Source of the DNA: Flammeovirga aprica JL-4
GTDB taxonomy: Bacteria; Bacteroidota; Bacteroidia; Cytophagales; Flammeovirgaceae
Assembly: GCF_012844305.1 (NCBI RefSeq)
Contig: NZ_JABANE010000089.1
Coordinates: 1 to 38,350, forward strand
Direction: 5' to 3'
Length of the DNA stretch: 38,350 bases
How positions within the stretch are numbered: the stretch's first letter is position 1; the number at the start of each line of letters is the position of its first letter. Shown in pieces: positions 17,648 through 26,842 of the stretch. The position numbers and the translations under genes are program-made. Under the pieces are notes generated by a model. It made no database searches, was not told the DNA's origin, and saw only the letters and a list, made by a program, of their open reading frames with translations.

Positions 17648-19429
17648 ATGATGAAATCCATTAAAAATAAAATGAGTGTTTTGTGTGGAATGTTGCTCAT
17701 ACTCCTCCCGAAGGTGTATGGGCAATCATCAACAACTTCACCTAACGTCGTTGTGATTCTGACAGATGACCAAGGTTGGGGAGATTTTTCTCACACAGGC
17801 AATCAATACCTATCTACACCTCACTTTGATCAAATGGCAAGTGAAAGTGCTGTGCTGAATCGCTTTTATGTAAGCCCGGTTTGTGCACCCACTCGAGCGA
17901 GTGTTTTGACGGGTAGATACCATCTCAGAACAGGCGTTTCTTTTGTTACAAGAGGAAGAGAAAATATGAGAGCGGAAGAGGTGACATTGGCGGAAGCGTT
18001 TAAAACGTCAGGGTATATAACAGGCTGTTTCGGCAAATGGCACAACGGAGCACATTACCCGGAAAATCCTCAAGGACAAGGTTTTGATACCTTCTTAGGT
18101 TTTACTTCTGGCCACTGGAGTAATTACTTTGATACCTCATTGGAATACAATGGAGAAATGGTGGAAACAAAAGGCTATATCACGGATGTTTTGACAGATT
18201 CAACTTTAGCTTTTATTGACAGAAATAAAGAAAAACCATTTTTCGCATTCGTCCCTCTTAATGCTCCTCACACGCCATACCAAGTAGGTGATGAGTATTA
18301 TGATTTGTATAAAGACATTGATTTCGGTTACGGAGAAAAGCAAAACAAAAAGATTGCAACGATCTACGGAATGTGTAAAAACATTGATGATAATGTAGGT
18401 AGAATTCGTCAGTACCTAAAGGATAACAAACTGGAAGAGAACACAATTTTAGTTTTCTTATCCGATAATGGCCCTCAAGGTGACCGTTATAATGGTCCTT
18501 GGAGAGGAGGAAAAACATCGGTACATGAAGGTGGTTCTTTGGTGCCATGTACATTGCAGTGGAAAGGAAAAATCAAAGCAGATCAGAAAGAAGCTTTAAC
18601 GGCTCATATCGATTTAATGCCGACTCTTTTAGGTTTGGCAGGGGTTGAAAAGCCAACAGACGTGCAGTTTGATGGGGTAGATTTGAGTGCTTATTTATTA
18701 GAAAATAAAGCACCTGAATCAAGAAAGCTTTATACTCATATGACGGGTTTTGAGATCACAGCGGAAAGAGGTGCAGTGAGAGAAGGTGATTTTAGATATA
18801 CAACAGAATACGGTAAAACAGGCTTATATAATTTAACAGAAGATCCTTCTCAAAAGCATGATTTGCAATCTCAGTTTCCTGATAAAGCAAAAGAAATGAA
18901 GGAAGCTTTTGAGGCTTGGTATGCTGATGTTACTGCGGCAGGTTTTGCAGATTTAAGAATTCCGATGGGGTATAAAGAAAGTGCAAGAGTAGTATTGGCA
19001 GTGCATGAAAGTACAGGCAAAGGTGATTTGAAATTCAAAGCCAATGTCAACGGTTGGGCACACGATTGGTTTTTAGTCAATGGAGATGCTACGATTGAAT
19101 GGCCTATTGAAATTGTAGCTCCATCTACTTTCAAACTGTCCTTGAAATACGCAGGACAGGCAGTAAAAGGGGATGTGGTAGAAGTGATTTTCGGAGATCA
19201 AATCATCAAAAAGAAAATCAAGAAAGACTTTTTACCAACGGCTCTTCCTACTCCAGACAGAGTGATGCGTGAGCAAGAGGCAAAAGAGCAAACTTGGGGT
19301 GTGCTGGAATTGGGAGAAATAACATTGCCTGCAAACACAATGAAACAATGTACTTTGAAAATCCACAAAAAAGGAAAGGGGACATTGGAAGTGAAGGAGA
19401 TTGTGAGCAGGAGATTAGATTCTTTATAA
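17648..19429 (+). CDS. S1 family sulfatase with C-terminal beta-rich extension
   Basis: A formylglycine-dependent sulfatase with a type I signal ending VYG-Q, so periplasmic or exported. TDDQGWGD gives the first metal-binding residues, C79-A-P-T-R is the modification motif, GKWHNG is the conserved lysine/histidine site and FLSDNGPQG the second metal site. The catalytic part ends near residue 440. About 150 further residues, rich in beta-strand pattern (KFKANVNGWAHDWF), form an extra domain of the type seen in some arylsulfatases, perhaps for glycan contact. It is the second gene of the tight GH5_7 pair. Substrate is inferred as sulfated mannan from that pairing; subfamily is not assigned. Confidence 0.88.
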   Translation: MMKSIKNKMSVLCGMLLILLPKVYGQSSTTSPNVVVILTDDQGWGDFSHTGNQYLSTPHFDQMASESAVLNRFYVSPVCAPTRASVLTGRYHLRTGVSFVTRGRENMRAEEVTLAEAFKTSGYITGCFGKWHNGAHYPENPQGQGFDTFLGFTSGHWSNYFDTSLEYNGEMVETKGYITDVLTDSTLAFIDRNKEKPFFAFVPLNAPHTPYQVGDEYYDLYKDIDFGYGEKQNKKIATIYGMCKNIDDNVGRIRQYLKDNKLEENTILVFLSDNGPQGDRYNGPWRGGKTSVHEGGSLVPCTLQWKGKIKADQKEALTAHIDLMPTLLGLAGVEKPTDVQFDGVDLSAYLLENKAPESRKLYTHMTGFEITAERGAVREGDFRYTTEYGKTGLYNLTEDPSQKHDLQSQFPDKAKEMKEAFEAWYADVTAAGFADLRIPMGYKESARVVLAVHESTGKGDLKFKANVNGWAHDWFLVNGDATIEWPIEIVAPSTFKLSLKYAGQAVKGDVVEVIFGDQIIKKKIKKDFLPTALPTPDRVMREQEAKEQTWGVLELGEITLPANTMKQCTLKIHKKGKGTLEVKEIVSRRLDSL

Positions 19430-19443
19430 AACTATCGATGTTT

Positions 19444-19553
19444 CAAGTGGTAAGCGTTAGCATCACTTGCGACATTATAAAAATTGAGGAGGATTTTCCT
19501 GACTTCGAAAAAGTTTAATGGTATATACAATTCGAAGTCAGGAGACCTCATCA
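19444..19553. repeat. Degenerate copy of the intergenic fold-back element
   Basis: The left arm (19444-19469) matches the outer arm of the element before GH130 at most positions. The inner stem TCCTGACTTCGAA (19497-19509) pairs perfectly with 19531-19543. The right outer arm is missing or diverged, so this is an eroded copy. It starts 15 bases after the sulfatase stop. Confidence 0.7.
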
Positions 19554-19684
19554 AAACTGAATTACATGTTACTGGTTGTATTCAGAAAAAGCGATGAAAA
19601 TTGCTCTCGGAAAAGAAAAATGCAAGCATGAAAATGCGACTTTTTAATATGAATAATAGAAAAATTACAATTCAATTTTTGATT

Positions 19685-21382
19685 ATGGAACGTAAAATGA
19701 TTACTAGCTTTTTATTACTACTCGTAGGGTTGATGAGCTGTTCTTCGGACGATACGCCTTCAGACCCCGTAGCCCAGAATGGCAATCTGTCATTGGCGGT
19801 GACTATTAATGAAGATGTGGAAGAGAAAACTTCTTTCAGACAACAGAATGAAGGAAGTGGAATTAAAATTAATATTGTTGACGCAGAAGGGAAGACAGTG
19901 GTTTCTTATGCTTCTATTGAGGCTGTACCTGAAGAAATAGAGTTGCCGGCAGGTGTTTATAAGGCCAAAGGTGAGAGCAATTCTACCGCTCAATTTGGTT
20001 TTGAAGATCCCCAATACGGTGGCTCATCAGAAGACTTCTCTATTCAGTCAGAAAAATTAACGACTTCAAGTTTAGAGTGTAAACTACAAAATGCGAAAGT
20101 GACTGTGGGGTATTCTGATGTTGTGAAAAATCAATTCGGAACGTATTCTTCAGTTGTGAAATCGTCATTGGGACAATTAGCATTTTCACAAACAGAAACA
20201 AGAGCAGGTTATTTCAGAGCAAGTGGTAATCTTACTGTAACGGCTACAATTGGTGAAGGAGATAGTCAGCTGACTTCAGAAATAACACTTACTTCTATAC
20301 AGCCTACAACACATTACGCTGTGACTGTTGATGTAGAACAAGGAAGCGGAAAATTAGTAATTTCTGTAGATGAAACAATTTTAGCAGGTGGTGATAAAGG
20401 TATCGTAATCACTCCAATTGAAGGAGAAACACGTCCATCTTATAACACTTCGATTGGTTTCTTTACAAAAGACGGAAAATTATATGATGCCAACGGAATG
20501 GAGTTTATTGCGAGAGGCGTAAACAACGGTCATTTCTGGTTTGACAGTGGCAATAGAAATACAGCAATTAAAGGTTTGACACCAATAGCAGCCTATCATT
20601 CAAATACTGTAAGAATGGTATGGCAGACAAATTATGTGCCTTCTCAATGGAACAATGTGGCGGAAACGACACAGTTGAGAAAAATGATCAATACAGCCAT
20701 CGACAAAGGAATGGTGCCGATGATCGAACTGCATGATGTGACAGGTGATGAAAGCAAAGAGAACTTACTGAAAATGGCGGAGTACTTTGTAAGACCTGAT
20801 ATTTTGGGTGTGATGAAAGAATATGAAAGTATTTTGATGATCAATATTGCTAACGAGTGGAGTGGAAAAACAACAACGTATAGAGATGCTTACAAAGAGG
20901 CGGTAACAATGATGCGTGAGGCTGGTTTGAAGCACACAATTGTAATTGATGGCAGTGGATGGGGACAAGACATGACGACGATTTTTGATTACGGTCAAGA
21001 AATTATTGACAACGATCCGCAGAAAAATATCCTTTTCTCTGTGCACATGTATCAAAGCTACAGAAACGAAACAACGATTACTTCTAATCTAGAAAAAGCG
21101 GTGGAAATGAAGTTGCCTCTGATTGTGGGTGAATTTGGTTTCCAACACGGAGGTACTCCTGAAAACCCAATTCAAATTCCATACAAGCATATTCTTGCAG
21201 AGTGTGAGCGTTTGGGTATTGGTTGGTACGCTTGGTCATGGAAAGGAAACTCTGGCGGAGTTGAGTACTTAGACTTGTCTGTAGACTGGGAAGGAACGGA
21301 GTTGACGGACTGGGGTAAAGGCATTGTCAACGATGTCAACGGTTTAGAAAATACAGCAAAAAAAGTTTCAGTAATTAAATAA
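19685..21382 (+). CDS. GH5 subfamily 8-like beta-mannanase with N-terminal DUF4493-like domain, lipoprotein
   Basis: A 565-residue lipoprotein (signal ending GLMSC). I start at ATG 19685 because it puts the lipobox at residues 15-19; the open frame extends further upstream. Residues about 30-240 form a DUF4493-like beta domain (NIVDAEGKTVVSY, ELPAGVYKAKGES) followed by a linker. The catalytic domain begins FFTKDGKLYDANGMEFIARG, resembling bacterial GH5_8 mannanases. It contains IANEWSG with acid/base E391 and IVGEFGFQHGG with nucleophile E483. GIGWYAWSWKGN closes the barrel. The N-terminal domain is related to the whole of the next protein. Endo-mannanase activity at the surface is inferred from family and lipidation. 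Confidence 0.88.
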   Translation: MERKMITSFLLLLVGLMSCSSDDTPSDPVAQNGNLSLAVTINEDVEEKTSFRQQNEGSGIKINIVDAEGKTVVSYASIEAVPEEIELPAGVYKAKGESNSTAQFGFEDPQYGGSSEDFSIQSEKLTTSSLECKLQNAKVTVGYSDVVKNQFGTYSSVVKSSLGQLAFSQTETRAGYFRASGNLTVTATIGEGDSQLTSEITLTSIQPTTHYAVTVDVEQGSGKLVISVDETILAGGDKGIVITPIEGETRPSYNTSIGFFTKDGKLYDANGMEFIARGVNNGHFWFDSGNRNTAIKGLTPIAAYHSNTVRMVWQTNYVPSQWNNVAETTQLRKMINTAIDKGMVPMIELHDVTGDESKENLLKMAEYFVRPDILGVMKEYESILMINIANEWSGKTTTYRDAYKEAVTMMREAGLKHTIVIDGSGWGQDMTTIFDYGQEIIDNDPQKNILFSVHMYQSYRNETTITSNLEKAVEMKLPLIVGEFGFQHGGTPENPIQIPYKHILAECERLGIGWYAWSWKGNSGGVEYLDLSVDWEGTELTDWGKGIVNDVNGLENTAKKVSVIK

Positions 21383-21391
21383 TTGGGTCAG

Positions 21392-22021
21392 ATGAAAAAC
21401 ATTAAAAATATAGTGGTGGCACTCTTCATAGGCTTATTATTAGTGAGCTGTAACGAAGAGCAAACAGTAGAAAAGGAGTTGAATCAAGGACAGTTGGTAT
21501 TACAATTAGGTTCTAATCAGAGAACAAGCCAAGATGTCAACAACTACGGATTGAAAGTAGAAAATGCAGCAGGAGAAGTTGTGCTTTCTTACGAAAAAAT
21601 TTCAGATGCACCTGAGAAAATCAATCTAGCCATCGGTGATTATACGGTGAAAGTGGCAAGTGCTGACGAGATGCCTTATTTCACTTTCGATGCTCCTTAT
21701 TATTATGGTGATAAACAGTGTACAATAAATAGTGGAGAAGAAACGGTAGTAGACATCGTTTGTGCTTTGAAGCATGTGAAATTGACAGTCAACTTTGATG
21801 GACAAATTACTGAAACGGCAAAATCATACGAAGCGGTAATTCAAAGTGCTCATGGAGAAATCACAATAGATGCATCAACGGCCAACATTGTCTATGCCGA
21901 ACGCTCTGCATTGGTAATTTCAACTACCATCGAAAAGGAAGACGGTTCAGTCGTCAAAAACAAACAAATAGTTTCTGGTTTAGAAACGCAATCGGAATAT
22001 ACTCTGAATATTTCATACTAG
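21392..22021 (+). CDS. Stand-alone DUF4493-like lipoprotein
   Basis: A 209-residue lipoprotein (signal ending LLVSC) starting at the ATG nine bases after the mannanase stop; an in-frame TTG three codons earlier is less likely. The whole mature protein resembles the N-terminal domain of the preceding GH5_8 enzyme. Shared features include an opening GQLVLQL, LKVENAAGEVVLSY, a LAIGDYTVKVAS turn, FTFDAPYYYGD, and C-A-L-K before the second half. No catalytic motif is seen. It could be a surface glycan-binding or assembly partner of the mannanase. The function is unknown, and DUF4493 membership is judged by eye. Confidence 0.7.
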   Translation: MKNIKNIVVALFIGLLLVSCNEEQTVEKELNQGQLVLQLGSNQRTSQDVNNYGLKVENAAGEVVLSYEKISDAPEKINLAIGDYTVKVASADEMPYFTFDAPYYYGDKQCTINSGEETVVDIVCALKHVKLTVNFDGQITETAKSYEAVIQSAHGEITIDASTANIVYAERSALVISTTIEKEDGSVVKNKQIVSGLETQSEYTLNISY

Positions 22022-22119
22022 TTTTAGAATTTACAAGGAAATCGAAAAGCTGCTTCTTTCTAAGGAGTATGCTTTTCCTGTTCACTACTTCAGCTTTTAC
22101 ACAATTAACATAGGAAGAT

Positions 22120-22200
22120 TTGGATTTTTAGTCTACTCCGCTTTTGAATGTCAACTAGTAACTTTTTTACCTTGATTAGACTAAAAAAATAAGCATCCAA
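22120..22200. repeat. Spaced inverted repeat before the propeller sensor gene
   Basis: TTGGAT plus TTTTAGTCTA (22120-22135) pairs with TAGACTAAAA (22177-22186) and ATCCAA (22195-22200). It lies in the 243-base gap between the DUF4493-like gene and the sensor gene. It could be a terminator region for the mannan operon or a leader structure; the long loop makes it uncertain. I see no other feature in this gap. Confidence 0.35.
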
Positions 22201-22264
22201 TCTCTCATAAATTCAAATGTGTAACAGCAGAAAACCTATTACACCTTTAAAAATATTACATGAG

Positions 22265-25200
22265 ATGAAACAATTTTTTATCCTTCTATTATTGTTATTT
22301 TTTAATCTTCTTTCTTACGCTCAGGAAAGAAATTTTCACCATATATCAGATGCGTCAGGACTTACAAATAAAGTTGTAAAAGACATTTACAGAGATCAAA
22401 AAGGGTTCTTGTGGTTAGGCACCCAAAATGGTCTTCATAGATATGATGGTTATGAAATGAAAATTTACAGATCTTCTTCTGAAGAAAACAGATCTTTATC
22501 CACCAATGATATCAATGTAATTTTCGAAGATGACCAACAGCAATTGTGGGTAGGAACCACAAACAATATTCATATTATGAATACAGATGGAGAGCATTTT
22601 ACAAAATTGATTACGCAATCTCCATTTGGAACAGAAGAGTTTGCCTTTGAAATTACTTCCATTATCCAAGCCAAAACAGGTACGGTATGGGTAGGGACTA
22701 AAGGGGCCGGACTTTATCAGTTCAACACATCCGGTGAGTTGATCAGCCATCATTTGGCCGACAAACAAAATCCTTATTTATCTATGGTCAATACCCTAGC
22801 GGAAGATAAGAACGGAAATATCTGGATTGGGCATGAAGGTTTGAACCTGAGTGTATACAATCATAAAAGAGGCATTTTCAACAGTATTTCTGCTGATCAG
22901 CACAAAACTTATTTTTCAGGAAATGGTTCAAGTGAAATCACTAAAATTGTGCCTACAGACAGAAAAGGCATTTTGGTAGGTACACTACAGAACGGTGTTT
23001 TTTCCATTAATCCTTCCAACAAAAAGGTGGATTACCTGCTGGAAACGAATAAAGGGCTGAAGCACCCTACGGTAAAAGATATTGTGATTGATGGCTTCCA
23101 AAATATTTGGGTGGCGACATCCGATGGCCTTCATCAGCTGTCTTCTTATTCCAATAAAGTATTAAAAATTTACAGAGCGGATGACCTTGATAATAAATCA
23201 ATTGCCAGTAATGCTCTTCTTTCACTGCATTATGACAAGCAACATATATTATGGGTCAGCGTATCTGGGCAGGGCGTAGATTATATTGAACCCAACTTCA
23301 AAAAGTTCAAAACTTACAAGAGAGAAGTGATGAACCCAAACAGTTTGAAACATACTACTGTGCAGGCAATTTTTGAAGACAGTGACCGCAATTTATGGTT
23401 TGGAACAAGTGGTGGCGGTATTTCATTTCTTAATACCAAAACAAAACTTTTTGAACACCACCTTCCAGAAAAAGGAAACCCAGACAAGTTGCAAGTATGG
23501 GCGGTTTTTGCCATTCATGAAGATCATAAAAAGAACATTTGGGTAGGTTCTTATATGGGTGGTTTGTCGAAGTTCAATGCTGAAACAAAGACGTTCAAAA
23601 CCTATAAAAATGCAGCGTGGGACAATACAAGTCTTCCGCATGATGATGTAAGAGATATTTTTGAAGACAGTAAAAAGAACTTGTGGATAGCGACTAATAG
23701 TGGTGGCGTGGCATTGTTTGATGCTGAAAAAGAACTGTTCAAAACCTTCAAAAGGGAAGAAGGAAAAGGAGATCAAACCCTTTCAAGTAACTGGACGCTC
23801 AATATTTTTGAAGATTCAAGAGGCTGGATCTGGGTAGGAACGTACGGCGGTTTGTCCATTTATTATCCTAAAGAGGATCGTTGGATCAACTTTATGAATG
23901 ATAAACAGGACGAAAATTCACTTGCTCACAACTGGGTGTATGCCGTTCATGAAGATCAGTCGGGCAATATGTGGATTGGTACAGCAGGCGGTTTGAATAA
24001 AATTGAAGCCTCAAAATTGAAAGCACCGATTGAGCAGTATTCTTCTGACTTGATGATTACTTTAAAAGAAGCACAAGGATTAAGCAGTAACAGTATTCAT
24101 GGTATTTTAGAAGATGAAGACGGAGTACTGTGGCTGAGCTCAAACAGTGGCTTGTCCAAGTTTGATCATAAAGAAAATGAAATAACGCATTATACTAAAG
24201 ATGACGGTTTGCAAGGCAACGAGTTTATTCCAATGGCATTTTGTAAAACACATGAGGGAAGATTATTCTTCGGTGGAAATAATGGAGCCAATGCCTTTTA
24301 TCCCAATGAAATCATCAACAACCCTTATAAACCGAACATCTGCTTGACGAATTTTTCACTTTTCAACCGTGAAGTGAAACCCGATTCAAGCTCACTTGTA
24401 TTGCAGAAAAATATAAGCATCACTGATGAGATAAATCTACATTATGATCAAAATGTATTGACGTTCAGTTTTGTGGCCTTGAATATGATTTCTCCAGAAA
24501 AAAACCAATACGCGTATATGTTGGAAGGTTTTGACAAGGATTGGAATTATGTGGATGACAAAAGAGAAGCAATCTATACCAACCTTGATCCGGGAGACTA
24601 TATTTTCAGAGTAAAAGGTTCTAACAATGACGGACTTTGGAATGAAGATGGACAGGAAGTTTTACTGATTATCAAGCCTCCTTACTGGCAAACTTGGTGG
24701 TTTAGATTGATGGTTTTCTTGGTGTTGCTCTTGAGTATTTTCTTAGGTTATCAATGGAAAGTACGAGCTTACAAAAAGGAACAGCAGATATTGGAAAAAA
24801 CGGTGAAAGACCGTACAAGAGAATTGGCAGAAAGAAACAATGACCTTGTGATGATCAATGAAGAGGTGCAGCAACAAGCGGAGGAATTGGAAATGCAGAG
24901 AGATAATTTATCCAATACCAATAAGCTGATTTCTGAAAGAAACTTGGAGCTGAATCAAAAGAACAATAAAATTTCAACCCTGCTAGAACAGCTACAAACA
25001 GCTAATGGAGAGATTACGCAAAAGAACCGTCACATCACTGATTCCATCCGCTACGCACAAACCATGCAGGAAGCCATTTTACCGATCACGGATCAGTTCT
25101 CATCTTATTTCCAAAATCATTTTATACTCTTCAAACCGAAAGATATCGTATCAGGCGATTTCTATTGGGTGAGTGTGAAAGATGAGAAAAACCGTCTTTT

Positions 25201-25795
25201 CATCGCATCAGTAGACTGTACTGGACACGGCGTTCCGGGAGCCTTTATGTCGATGATTGGTATGTCCCTTTTAAATAAAATTGTCAACGAATATAACACA
25301 GAAGATCCATCAGCCATTTTAATTCAGCTGGATGAAGGGATCCGAAAAGCATTAAAGCAGGATCATTCTAAAAATTCAGATGGAATGGATTTGAGTATTG
25401 TAAGAATTGATCAGAATGGAGACTCCAAAGATCTCTGTTTTTCATCCGCAAAAGGTTCAATGTACATCTATCGTGCAGCACATGAAGAGTTGCAAAAAGT
25501 GGTAGGAGATAAAATTTCGATCGGCGGTATTCGTCGCAAAAAAGAAAAGAAGTTTACAGAACAGCATTTCCAACTGCAGAAAAATGACCGCTTCTTCTTA
25601 CTGACAGACGGTTACATCGACCAATGTGATGAAGACAGAAAGAAATTTGGAACAGTGAAATTCGAGAAAATTTTAAATCAAACTATCCGTATGCCTTTGG
25701 ATAGACAGTACCAATTGTTATTGGATGTCTTAAGAATCCATCAAGGTGAAATGGAGCAAAGAGATGACATTACCATTTTAGGATTTGAGATATAA
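22265..25795 (+). CDS. Two-propeller / Y_Y_Y / SpoIIE-type PP2C phosphatase sensor
   Basis: A 1176-residue membrane sensor; I start at MKQFFILLLL, which gives a signal peptide ending SYA-Q. About 14 Reg_prop blades follow (WLGTQNGLHRYDG, WVGTKGAGLYQFN, WIGTAGGLNKIE and others), enough for two seven-bladed periplasmic propellers. A Y_Y_Y domain (about 740-800), one membrane helix (about 810-832) and a coiled coil to about 925 come next. The cytoplasmic SpoIIE/PP2C serine phosphatase has its metal aspartates D965 (SGDFYW), D984 (DCTGHGVPG), D1115 (LTDGYID) and D1167-D1168 (RDDITIL). The sensory half is that of hybrid two-component systems of polysaccharide loci, but kinase, receiver and DNA-binding domains are replaced by a phosphatase. 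Its substrate is unknown. Confidence 0.93.
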   Translation: MKQFFILLLLLFFNLLSYAQERNFHHISDASGLTNKVVKDIYRDQKGFLWLGTQNGLHRYDGYEMKIYRSSSEENRSLSTNDINVIFEDDQQQLWVGTTNNIHIMNTDGEHFTKLITQSPFGTEEFAFEITSIIQAKTGTVWVGTKGAGLYQFNTSGELISHHLADKQNPYLSMVNTLAEDKNGNIWIGHEGLNLSVYNHKRGIFNSISADQHKTYFSGNGSSEITKIVPTDRKGILVGTLQNGVFSINPSNKKVDYLLETNKGLKHPTVKDIVIDGFQNIWVATSDGLHQLSSYSNKVLKIYRADDLDNKSIASNALLSLHYDKQHILWVSVSGQGVDYIEPNFKKFKTYKREVMNPNSLKHTTVQAIFEDSDRNLWFGTSGGGISFLNTKTKLFEHHLPEKGNPDKLQVWAVFAIHEDHKKNIWVGSYMGGLSKFNAETKTFKTYKNAAWDNTSLPHDDVRDIFEDSKKNLWIATNSGGVALFDAEKELFKTFKREEGKGDQTLSSNWTLNIFEDSRGWIWVGTYGGLSIYYPKEDRWINFMNDKQDENSLAHNWVYAVHEDQSGNMWIGTAGGLNKIEASKLKAPIEQYSSDLMITLKEAQGLSSNSIHGILEDEDGVLWLSSNSGLSKFDHKENEITHYTKDDGLQGNEFIPMAFCKTHEGRLFFGGNNGANAFYPNEIINNPYKPNICLTNFSLFNREVKPDSSSLVLQKNISITDEINLHYDQNVLTFSFVALNMISPEKNQYAYMLEGFDKDWNYVDDKREAIYTNLDPGDYIFRVKGSNNDGLWNEDGQEVLLIIKPPYWQTWWFRLMVFLVLLLSIFLGYQWKVRAYKKEQQILEKTVKDRTRELAERNNDLVMINEEVQQQAEELEMQRDNLSNTNKLISERNLELNQKNNKISTLLEQLQTANGEITQKNRHITDSIRYAQTMQEAILPITDQFSSYFQNHFILFKPKDIVSGDFYWVSVKDEKNRLFIASVDCTGHGVPGAFMSMIGMSLLNKIVNEYNTEDPSAILIQLDEGIRKALKQDHSKNSDGMDLSIVRIDQNGDSKDLCFSSAKGSMYIYRAAHEELQKVVGDKISIGGIRRKKEKKFTEQHFQLQKNDRFFLLTDGYIDQCDEDRKKFGTVKFEKILNQTIRMPLDRQYQLLLDVLRIHQGEMEQRDDITILGFEI

Positions 25796-25804
25796 ATAAC
25801 ATTT

Positions 25805-25863
25805 AGAATGAAGAGTGAAGAAAATGGATCACAATACAAACCATTTTCTTCCCTCTTCATTCT
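25805..25863. repeat. Strong hairpin between the sensor and AraC genes
   Basis: A 23-base stem with one mismatch (25805-25827 with 25841-25863) and a 13-base loop lies nine bases after the sensor stop. No T tract follows, so it is not a typical intrinsic terminator, though it may block read-through or decay. The arms share GAATGAAGA-type sequence with the repeat after the AraC gene. Confidence 0.7.
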
Positions 25864-25979
25864 TAACTCTTACTTAAAATTGTCTTTAAACTTGAAGTGA
25901 AAACAAATTAAATGATGAGTACTAAGCAGTACTTCTAAGTAAATAAAACCATGAATTAACAGTATAAAAAACACTAGCT

Positions 25980-26549
25980 ATGAATAGAAATGAATTAATC
26001 AATCTAGGTTTTAAATCTCTCGTACTTCTTCTCGTATCAGCTACAATTATTGAATCAATTTTTATAATTAATGTAGAAAGCAGAGAAGATTATATCTACA
26101 ATATCTATCTGATAGTATTGCAGCTTCTCATTCTAATCTCATTGTTCACCTATCTTTTCACCTATAAAAAAGTGAAAGAAGAGAAAGAACTAGCTTTTCA
26201 AGCCAATGAAGAAATTGAGGATGAATTGATCCTGAAAATCGATGAGATCATTCAGTCGAAACATGCCGACTCCGATTTTAATGTCGTCGAGATAGAAAAA
26301 GAAGTGGGAGTAAGCAGGCCGGTGCTTCTGAATCGGTTCAAAAAAGTAAAAGGAACAACGTTGGTGAATTACATCAAAAAAGTGAGGCTCAGCAAAGCCG
26401 AAGAACTTTTAGTGTCCTCTTCAGACAACATCTCTGAAATAGCCTATAAAGTAGGTTTTTCAGATCCAAAATATTTTAGCAAAGTATTCCGTCAGGACAA
26501 GGAATTGACACCTACCGAATACCGCAAACAAAGACAGTTAGACGAATAG
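25980..26549 (+). CDS. Small membrane-anchored AraC-family transcription factor
   Basis: A 189-residue protein with two predicted membrane helices (about 11-30 and 41-62) and a short charged coil. A C-terminal AraC-type DNA-binding domain occupies about residues 85-186. The first helix-turn-helix is VVEIEKEVGVSRPVLLNRFK; the second is ISEIAYKVGFSDPKYFSKVF, followed by TPTEYRKQ. There is no sugar-binding or receiver domain. It looks like the output end of a hybrid two-component regulator placed on its own membrane anchor. It follows the propeller-phosphatase gene in the same direction, with a hairpin between, so it is the best candidate DNA-binding partner. That partnership is inference. Confidence 0.88.
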   Translation: MNRNELINLGFKSLVLLLVSATIIESIFIINVESREDYIYNIYLIVLQLLILISLFTYLFTYKKVKEEKELAFQANEEIEDELILKIDEIIQSKHADSDFNVVEIEKEVGVSRPVLLNRFKKVKGTTLVNYIKKVRLSKAEELLVSSSDNISEIAYKVGFSDPKYFSKVFRQDKELTPTEYRKQRQLDE

Positions 26550-26582
26550 GTTTTTAAGTAATAAAATTTCATTTCATGTTAG

Positions 26583-26617
26583 ATAGGGATATGTATTTTA
26601 CATATCTCTATTTTTTT
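26583..26617 (+). terminator. Intrinsic terminator after the AraC gene
   Basis: A 13-base-pair stem with one G-U pair (26583-26595 with 26599-26611), a three-base loop and a run of seven T residues. It lies 34 bases after the AraC stop and probably ends the regulatory unit. Confidence 0.85.
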
Positions 26618-26842
26618 GTCAAGTGTTTTTAATGGAGGGTTTGAAAATAGTTCATCGTGTATTTTTTAAGAAAAACCTTGATTTTAGCTTAATTTGGAAG
26701 GTTTTTGTAATTTTCCCTTTGAAGAGAGAACTATTTGTAAAGTAGGAAGAATAATTATTCAACCCCTTTAGATAGAATATTTTCGAATTTTGGTAATGTA
26801 AAAATGTTGATCATAAGTTGACATAGCACTTAGAATATTTTG

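Noticed and set aside
22265..25795. Hybrid two-component system (HTCS) regulator
   Set aside because: The sensory half fits, but there is no histidine kinase, receiver or AraC domain; the C-terminus is a SpoIIE/PP2C phosphatase.
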